Assembly (NCBI RefSeq): GCF_003584015.1
Contig: NZ_QXFM01000114.1
Location: 50,082 to 114,081, forward strand
Direction: 5' to 3'
Source of the DNA: Aurantiacibacter xanthus
GTDB lineage: Bacteria; Pseudomonadota; Alphaproteobacteria; Sphingomonadales; Sphingomonadaceae
Length of the DNA: 64,000 nucleotides
The translations under genes and the position numbers were made by a program. The notes beneath the pieces were generated by a model that was given only the letters and a program-made list of their open reading frames with translations, searched no databases and was not told the origin of the DNA. Every line of letters starts with the position of its first letter. Position 1 is the first letter of the stretch. This document shows positions 58,556 to 64,000 of the stretch, piece by piece.

Positions 58556-59521
58556 ATGAGCATGGATGACACAGTTCGCGCCGCCATTCCCGCAGAGCTT
58601 TCGGGCATGGTCAGAAGCGCCAAATTCGCCAACGGGATTGCCACCATCATTGCCGATGCCTCCGGGCTGGGGCGCAGCGCCGCCGCGCAGCTCCAGAGCG
58701 AGCTGGAACAGGCCGTGGGCGGCGTGCCCGGAGTTACCGAAGTGCGCGTGGCGCTGATGGCCGACAAGGTCGAACGACGCATCATCGCGGTCGGCTCGGG
58801 CAAGGGCGGGGTCGGCAAGTCGACGCTGACCACCAACCTTGCCGTTGCGCTGGCGAAGGCTGGGCGCAAGGTCGGCGTGGTCGATGCGGACGTTTACGGC
58901 CCGTCGCAGCCGCTGCTGCTGGGCACACAGAACGAGAAGCACCGCGCCGAGGGCCAGACGCTGATCCCGAGCGAAAGCGAATTCGGGGTGAAGCTGCTGT
59001 CGATGGGCCAGCTGATCGAGCCGGGGCGGGCGATTGCCTGGCGCGGGCCGATGGTGGGCCAGGCGCTCGGCCAGCTGATCGAGGCCGACTGGGGCGATGT
59101 CGATACCCTGCTGGTCGACCTGCCGCCGGGCACCGGCGATGTGCAGCTGACCATGTTGCAGAAGTTCAAGCCGGCGGGCGCGGTGATCGTCTCCACCCCG
59201 CAGGATCTGGCGCTGATTGACGCCACCCGCGCGATCGACCTGTTCCGGCAGGGCCAAGTGCCGATCATCGGGCTGGTCGAGAACATGTCGGGCTATGTCT
59301 GCCCGCATTGCGGCGAGGCGAGCAATCCCTTCGGCCACGGCGGCACCGAAAGCGCGGCGCAGTCGCTGGGCGTGCCGTTCCTCGGGCGCATTCCGCTCGA
59401 CATGGCGATCCGTGTGGCGAGCGACACCGGCCAGCCGCCCGCCGCCAATGACCTGCCGCACGGGGCACCGTTCGCCGCCATCGCCGAGCAGCTTTCCGCA
59501 TGGCTGGACCGCACCGCCTGA
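58556..59521 (+). CDS. mrp: Mrp/ApbC Fe-S carrier ATPase
   Basis: A 321-residue P-loop NTPase that carries Fe-S clusters. A short DUF59-like N-terminal part (about 10-70) precedes the deviant Walker A GSGKGGVGKST (80-90). VDADVYGPSQP, VDLPPGTGDVQLT and ENMSGYVCPHCGEASNPFG, with the bridging CxxC, are family motifs. ATG 58556 is first of two close ATGs. Confidence 0.95.
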   Translation: MSMDDTVRAAIPAELSGMVRSAKFANGIATIIADASGLGRSAAAQLQSELEQAVGGVPGVTEVRVALMADKVERRIIAVGSGKGGVGKSTLTTNLAVALAKAGRKVGVVDADVYGPSQPLLLGTQNEKHRAEGQTLIPSESEFGVKLLSMGQLIEPGRAIAWRGPMVGQALGQLIEADWGDVDTLLVDLPPGTGDVQLTMLQKFKPAGAVIVSTPQDLALIDATRAIDLFRQGQVPIIGLVENMSGYVCPHCGEASNPFGHGGTESAAQSLGVPFLGRIPLDMAIRVASDTGQPPAANDLPHGAPFAAIAEQLSAWLDRTA

Positions 59522-59565
59522 GCCGGGCACAGTAGCGTGACATCGGCCTGGGAGGACCGTTTGCG

Positions 59566-61860
59566 GTGCAGCTGACACGGCGAGGAATTTTGGCAGGGGC
59601 CGCGCTGGGCGGCGGCTTGCTCGTCGCCTGGACGCTGCTGCCGCGCCAGTTCGACAATCCGCTGGCGCCGTCTGACAACGAGGTCGCTTTCGACGCATGG
59701 GTCAAGATCGCGGCTGACGGCGTCGTCACCGTGGCCGTGCCGCAGCTCGAAATGGGGCAGGGCGTCACCACGCTGCTGCCGCAGATCGTGGCGATGGAGC
59801 TGGGGGCCGACTGGCGGCAGGTGGCGGTCGAGCCCGCGCCGGTGAGCGGGGCCTATGCCAACCTCCCGCTTGCCGCGCGCTGGGTGCCCTTGTGGCGGCC
59901 ACTGCTGCCCGATCTTGCCAGCCAGCCCGATGATTTCCTTGTCGAGCGGTTTGCACAGGGCAACAACTTCACTGCCACCGCGCAGGGTTTTACGCTGCCC
60001 GCCTACGAGCTGGCCTGCCGCGAGGCGGGGGCATCGGCGCGCGCAATGCTGGCCATGGCCGCGGCGGATAGGTGGGATGTCGCCTGGGAGGAGTGCGAGG
60101 CGGCGGGCGGCTTCATCCGCCACGGCGAGAACGTCGCGAGCTTTGCCGAACTGGCGCTCGACGCGGCGCGCTTCGATGCCCCCGAGGTGCCGCCGCTCAG
60201 GGCGCAATCGCCATCGGAGCCGGTCGGCGATATCGCGCTGGGCGATCAGCCGCGCACGGCCTTCCCCCGGCTCGACCTGCCGAGCAAGGTCGATGGCAGC
60301 CATGTGTTCGCCGCCGATGTGCGCCTGCCCGACATGGTCTATGCCGCGATCCGGCATGCGCCGCTCGACAAGGCGACGCTGGCCCAGTTCGACCCTGCGC
60401 TGGCAAGCGGGCAACGCGGCCTGATCCAGCTGGTGCGCGGCAAGAACTGGCTGGCGGCGCTGGGCGAGACATGGTGGGCGGCGGAAGAGGCGCTGAAGAA
60501 AATCGCGCCGCGGTTCTCCTATGTCCGCACGGTGCGCAGCGAGACCATCGCCACCAAGCTCGACGAGGCGGTGCTGCGCGGCAAGGCCAAGGTATTCGCT
60601 ACGCGCGGCAATGGCGCACAAGGCCTGCAATCGAACGAGGCGCGTCGCTACGAGATCGCCCCGGCGCTCCACGCCACGCTGGAAACCAGCAGCGCCACGG
60701 CACGGTTGATCGACGGAACGCTCGAACTGTGGCTGGCGACGCAGGCACCCGAGGCGGCGCGCGTGGCGGCGGCGCGGGCGCTCGGTATCTCTACCAGCAA
60801 TGTCGTGCTCTATCCGGTGTCGGCGGGCGGCAGTTTCGACCGGCGGCTCGACAATGCCATTGCCATCGAGGTGGCGCTGCTGGCGCGCGAGGCGGGGCGT
60901 CCGGTGCAGCTGACATGGTCGCGCTGGCAGGAGCATGTCGCAAGCTATCCGCGCATGCCCGCCGTCGGGATTCTTGGCGCGCAGGTCAGCGCCGATGGCA
61001 CCATCGCCACCCTGCGTGCCCGGCTCGCGTCACCGCCGACGATGCGCGAATTCGGTTGCCGCCTGTTCGACAACCAGACCAGCTGGGCGGCAATCGACAG
61101 CGTTGCGGGCGAAGCCGATCCCTTCGCGGTGGAGGGCATGGACCCGCCCTATGCGATCCCCAACGTCGCGGTCGAACATGTGTCGGTGGCGATTGCCTTG
61201 CCCACTGCGCCGATGCGCGGGCGCGCCGATGCGATCACCTGCTTCATGCGCGAGAGCTTCCTCGACGAAATCGCGCGCACGTACGAGCGCGAGCCGTTGT
61301 CTTACCGCATGGCCATGCTCGGCGGAGACGCGCGGCTGGCGGCCTGCCTCCAGCAGGTTGCGCGTATGGCCGAGTGGGACGGCGGCGCGCCGGGCACCGG
61401 GCAGGGCCTCGCCTGCCATGTCATGAGCGACGGTGTGGCAGGCCTTGGCGAGCAGGCCCCCGCCACGGGCCGGATCGCGGTGATCGCCACGGCCAGCGCC
61501 GGGGCGGGCGGGGTTCGGGTGAGCCGCATCGCCGCCTGTGTCGACATCGGCCGGGTGGTCAACCGCGACCTCGCCTTGCAGCAGATCGAGGGCGGGCTGA
61601 TCTTCGGTCTCAGCCTCGCGCTCGGCTCGGCTACCGACTATGCCGACGGCCTGCCCACGCACGGGCGGCTCGCCGCGCTTGGCCTGCCGACCCTGGCCGA
61701 TTGCCCCGAGATCGCGGTTGAGTTCATCGCCAGCGACCTGCCGCCGTTCGATCCGGGCGAAATCGGGGTGGCCGCCGTGGCCCCTGCCGTCGCCAATGCC
61801 TTTTTTGCCGCGACCGGGCTGCGTTTGCGCCGTCTTCCGCTTATATCCGCGCTCGCATGA
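59566..61860 (+). CDS. Molybdenum hydroxylase large subunit (isoquinoline oxidoreductase/xanthine dehydrogenase type)
   Basis: A 764-residue protein from GTG 59566 (GGGAGGA upstream). A Tat-like leader (LTRRGILAGAALGGGLLVAW) suggests export. EMGQGVTTLLPQIVAMELG and YPVSAGGSFDRRLDNAIAIE are molybdopterin-binding motifs; the catalytic Glu is in PGEIGVAAVAPAVANAFFAA. No 2Fe-2S small subunit or MocA gene adjoins it, so its redox partner must be elsewhere. Substrate (an N-heterocycle or aldehyde) unknown. It overlaps hemH by ATGA. Confidence 0.88.
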   Translation: MQLTRRGILAGAALGGGLLVAWTLLPRQFDNPLAPSDNEVAFDAWVKIAADGVVTVAVPQLEMGQGVTTLLPQIVAMELGADWRQVAVEPAPVSGAYANLPLAARWVPLWRPLLPDLASQPDDFLVERFAQGNNFTATAQGFTLPAYELACREAGASARAMLAMAAADRWDVAWEECEAAGGFIRHGENVASFAELALDAARFDAPEVPPLRAQSPSEPVGDIALGDQPRTAFPRLDLPSKVDGSHVFAADVRLPDMVYAAIRHAPLDKATLAQFDPALASGQRGLIQLVRGKNWLAALGETWWAAEEALKKIAPRFSYVRTVRSETIATKLDEAVLRGKAKVFATRGNGAQGLQSNEARRYEIAPALHATLETSSATARLIDGTLELWLATQAPEAARVAAARALGISTSNVVLYPVSAGGSFDRRLDNAIAIEVALLAREAGRPVQLTWSRWQEHVASYPRMPAVGILGAQVSADGTIATLRARLASPPTMREFGCRLFDNQTSWAAIDSVAGEADPFAVEGMDPPYAIPNVAVEHVSVAIALPTAPMRGRADAITCFMRESFLDEIARTYEREPLSYRMAMLGGDARLAACLQQVARMAEWDGGAPGTGQGLACHVMSDGVAGLGEQAPATGRIAVIATASAGAGGVRVSRIAACVDIGRVVNRDLALQQIEGGLIFGLSLALGSATDYADGLPTHGRLAALGLPTLADCPEIAVEFIASDLPPFDPGEIGVAAVAPAVANAFFAATGLRLRRLPLISALA

Positions 61861-62879
61861 CCTGGACACCGCAGAACCTTCCCGCCGATCATCCCTCCGT
61901 TGCCAGTGGCAAGATCGGGGTGCTGGTCGTCAACCTCGGCACGCCGACAGCGCCCGACGCCCCCTCGGTGAAGCGCTATCTGGCCGAGTTCCTGTCCGAC
62001 CCCCGCGTGATCGAAATCCCCGCGCTGGTGTGGCAGCCGATCCTGCGCGGGATCATCCTCAACACCCGCCCCAAGAAGAGCGCCCATGCCTACCAACAGG
62101 TGTGGACCGACGAAGGCTCGCCGCTGGCCGCGATCACCGCGCAGCAGGCGTGCGGGCTGCAGCAGCGGCTGGGCGATGGCGTCATGGTCGACTGGGCGAT
62201 GCGCTATGGCGCGCCCTCGATCCCCGACCAGCTCGACAAGCTGATGCAGGCCGGGTGCGAGCGCATTCTGCTCGCGCCGCTCTATCCGCAGTATTGCGCC
62301 GCCACCACGGCCACGGTTGTGGACAAGGCTGGGGACTGGCTGCGGGAAAAGCGTTGGCAACCCTCGCTGCGCACCCTCCCGCCTTACCACGACGACCCCA
62401 CCTATATCGCCGCGCTCGCGCAGGATCTGGGCGCGCAGCTCGACGCGCTGGCCTTCCAGCCCGAGGTGCTGCTGCTGAGTTTTCACGGCATGCCCGCGCG
62501 CACGCTGGAGCTGGGCGACCCCTACCACTGCCACTGCATGAAGACCGCGCGCCTGCTCGAAGCCGCGCTGGCGCGGCCTGCGCTGCGCATGGTGACAACC
62601 TTCCAGAGCCGCTTCGGCCGCGCCAAGTGGCTCGAACCTGCGACCGACGTGGTGCTCGAAGCGGAGGCGAAGAAGGGCACCCGGCGCATCGCCATCGCCG
62701 CGCCGGGCTTTTCCGCCGACTGCCTCGAAACGCTGGAGGAGCTAGCGATCCGCGGGCGCGAGCAGTTCACCGAGGCGGGCGGCGAACAGTTCGCCGCGCT
62801 CAGCTGCCTCAACGCGGGCGATGCAGGCATGGCCATGCTCGAAGCGCTGATGCGGCGCGAGCTGGCCGGTTGGCTCTGA
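61857..62879 (+). CDS. hemH: Ferrochelatase
   Basis: A 340-residue HemH that inserts Fe2+ into protoporphyrin IX. VLVVNLGTPTAPDAPSVKRY, ILLAPLYPQYCAATTATVVD, LLLSFHGMPARTLELGDPYH (catalytic His), and TTFQSRFGRAKWLEPATD are family motifs; GFSADCLETLEEL holds the distal Glu. It overlaps the upstream gene by four bases, suggesting coupled translation. Confidence 0.97.
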   Translation: MTWTPQNLPADHPSVASGKIGVLVVNLGTPTAPDAPSVKRYLAEFLSDPRVIEIPALVWQPILRGIILNTRPKKSAHAYQQVWTDEGSPLAAITAQQACGLQQRLGDGVMVDWAMRYGAPSIPDQLDKLMQAGCERILLAPLYPQYCAATTATVVDKAGDWLREKRWQPSLRTLPPYHDDPTYIAALAQDLGAQLDALAFQPEVLLLSFHGMPARTLELGDPYHCHCMKTARLLEAALARPALRMVTTFQSRFGRAKWLEPATDVVLEAEAKKGTRRIAIAAPGFSADCLETLEELAIRGREQFTEAGGEQFAALSCLNAGDAGMAMLEALMRRELAGWL

Positions 62880-62898
62880 GCCTTACCGGGTCAACATC

Positions 62899-63495
62899 GT
62901 GAACGAATATGTCCTGTTGTTTCTGGTGGTGTTCGCCGTCAACCTGCTACCCGCCTTCGGGCCGCCGACATGGTCGGTGATCCTGCTGTTCGGACTGCGC
63001 TCGCAATTGCCGCTGCCCGCGCTGGTGGTGATCGCCGCGCTTGCCTCGTCAAGCGGGCGGTTTGTGCTGGCGCATCTGTTCCGCCTGTTCGCCTCGCGCC
63101 TGTCGGAGAAGACCAAGGCCAACCTCGCCGCCGCCCGCGCCGCCTTCGAGGGCAAGCGCCACAGCGGGCTGATGGCGCTGGTGTTCTTCGCGGTCTCGCC
63201 GCTTCCTTCGGCGCAGATGTTCGGCGCGCTCGGACTGGCGGGCATGCGGCTCGCGCCGTTCGTGGGCGCGTTCTTCGTCGGGCGGCTGGTGTCCTACACC
63301 TTCTATGCCGGATCGGCGCAACTGGTGGCCGAGCACACCAGCTTCGGCGAGACCTTTCAGGAAACGCTCACCAGTCCGCTGTCGATTGCGCTGCAACTGC
63401 TGCTGCTGGCGGGGCTGGTGGCGATGACCAAGATCGACTGGGCGCGCTGGCTCGGCAAGCCGGACGAAAAGCCGCCCGAACAACCGCGCGACTAG
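62899..63495 (+). CDS. Multi-pass membrane protein, VTT/DedA-like
   Basis: A 198-residue protein from GTG 62899 with about five hydrophobic segments (YVLLFLVVFAVNLLPAF; LPALVVIAALASSSGRFVLA; LMALVFFAVSPLPSAQMFGA; LAPFVGAFFVGRLVSYTFYA; IALQLLLLAGLVAMTKI). The SPLPSAQMFGALGLAG stretch resembles VTT/SMR-type proteins that may move lipids or export solutes. Substrate unknown. 19 bases after hemH. Confidence 0.75.
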   Translation: MNEYVLLFLVVFAVNLLPAFGPPTWSVILLFGLRSQLPLPALVVIAALASSSGRFVLAHLFRLFASRLSEKTKANLAAARAAFEGKRHSGLMALVFFAVSPLPSAQMFGALGLAGMRLAPFVGAFFVGRLVSYTFYAGSAQLVAEHTSFGETFQETLTSPLSIALQLLLLAGLVAMTKIDWARWLGKPDEKPPEQPRD

Positions 63496-63647
63496 AAATC
63501 TATCGCGATGCCGTCCTTCACCCAGTCGCCATAGCGGGTGGGGCTCAGCTCTTCCTTGTCTGCGCCCTTCTGCGGCGCGGGCAGCGGATCGTTGGTCCAG
63601 TGCACGGGCTTGGTGAAGGTTGCGGGGCGTTTGGTGGCTCGTTGCAT
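63492..63647 (-). CDS. DUF1674 protein (SDHAF4-like)
   Basis: A 51-residue protein ending SPTRYGDWVKDGIAIDF, the DUF1674 C-terminal signature shared with the succinate dehydrogenase assembly factor SDHAF4. It probably guards flavinylated SdhA during complex II assembly. ATG 63647; its stop overlaps the preceding gene by four bases, convergently. Divergent from rsmB, a common pairing in this order. Confidence 0.88.
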   Translation of the reverse strand: MQRATKRPATFTKPVHWTNDPLPAPQKGADKEELSPTRYGDWVKDGIAIDF

Positions 63648-63704
63648 AGCCTTGCCGATATGGGCCCACTGGCGCTGCGGCGCAACCGTCGCTAGGGCAA
63701 GGCG

Positions 63705-64000
63705 ATGGCGACAATTCCCGGACATGGCGCGCGCAAGGCGGCGCTGAAGATGCTCGATGCTGTGCTGCGGCGCGGCGAGACCATGGAGCAGGCGGGCGGC
63801 GCGGCCAATGGCCTGCCCGAATTCGCCGACCGCGCGCTCGCTCGCGCCATTGCGGCCGAAGTGTTGCGCTGGCTGGTCGATCTCGATGCGCTGATCGACA
63901 GCGCCACCAGGAAGCCGCTGCCCGACGATGCCAAGGCGCGTGCGGTGCTGCGGATGATGCTGGCGCAGTGGCTGCGGCTCGACACCCCGCCGCACGCGGT
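63705..64000 (+). CDS. rsmB: RsmB 16S rRNA m5C967 methyltransferase, partial (N-terminus)
   Basis: The first 98 residues (MATIPGHGARKAALKMLDAV ... RMMLAQWLRLDTPPHA) form the NusB-like RNA-binding domain of RsmB; the methyltransferase domain lies beyond the edge. ATG 63705 is the first start after the divergent DUF1674 gene. NusB itself is excluded by the R(K)AALKMLDAVL and LRMMLAQWL pattern and by neighbours, although the missing C-terminus leaves some doubt. Confidence 0.78.
   Translation, partial: MATIPGHGARKAALKMLDAVLRRGETMEQAGGAANGLPEFADRALARAIAAEVLRWLVDLDALIDSATRKPLPDDAKARAVLRMMLAQWLRLDTPPHA

Overview
The DNA looks like a high-GC alphaproteobacterium of the order Sphingomonadales (Erythrobacter/Novosphingobium-like). 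The grounds are general protein style, an FzlA-type division protein, a lignostilbene dioxygenase, a LigW-type decarboxylase and a general-stress (EcfG-like) promoter. No rRNA, tRNA or CRISPR array was seen.

Layout. (1) Positions 1 to about 25552 hold most of a Mu-like transposable prophage, cut off by the left edge. Almost all genes are on the minus strand. Read from right to left: a candidate end with repeated transposase-site-like motifs; a rightward repressor; a divergent switch; a Ner-like regulator; an early regulator that fuses an antirepressor-like domain to a small-terminase-like domain; a ParB-like protein; small early genes including a methyltransferase; MuA and MuB; a DnaA-domain-IV protein; GemA; Mor; a GH108 endolysin; a nested Rz/Rz1 spanin pair; a holin-like protein; gp25/26/27-like genes; the terminase; the portal; a minor head protein with a C-terminal nuclease-like domain; gpG; protease/scaffold; decoration protein; capsid; an HHH protein; an Acb2/Tad1-like small protein; gp36; and partial gp37. 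(2) 25579-37393 is one minus-strand run: MarR regulator, aromatic-acid-type MFS transporter, glutathione-dependent formaldehyde dehydrogenase, three VOC proteins, S-formylglutathione hydrolase, and a complete soluble NAD-dependent formate dehydrogenase with MobA and FdhD. This oxidises formaldehyde through formate to CO2. (3) 37470-41244 runs divergently: lignostilbene dioxygenase, DUF3237, MFS transporter, NTF2-like protein. (4) 41327-43732 holds a Cu/Zn SOD lipoprotein and a DEAD-box helicase. (5) 43879-50534 holds a benzoylformate-decarboxylase-like enzyme, a LigW-like 5-carboxyvanillate decarboxylase, an aldehyde dehydrogenase, a tiny ORF, another MFS transporter and a second NTF2-like protein. 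(6) 50580-64000 is core genome: FzlA, MsrB, PBP1A, Do-family protease, HflC/HflK, Mrp, a molybdenum hydroxylase large subunit, ferrochelatase, a membrane protein, a DUF1674 protein and the start of RsmB.

How it fits together. Regions 2, 3 and 5 read as one catabolic locus for lignin-type aromatic dimers. A candidate NTF2-fold lyase would release formaldehyde and form a stilbene. The dioxygenase would split the stilbene into aldehydes, the aldehyde dehydrogenase would oxidise them, and LigW would decarboxylate a 5-carboxyvanillate-type product. The adjacent formaldehyde/formate operon would dispose of the C1 unit and yield NADH. A MarR gene and two inverted repeats of the same 7-5-7 geometry may tie the two halves together. 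The prophage sits immediately downstream of fdhD without breaking it.
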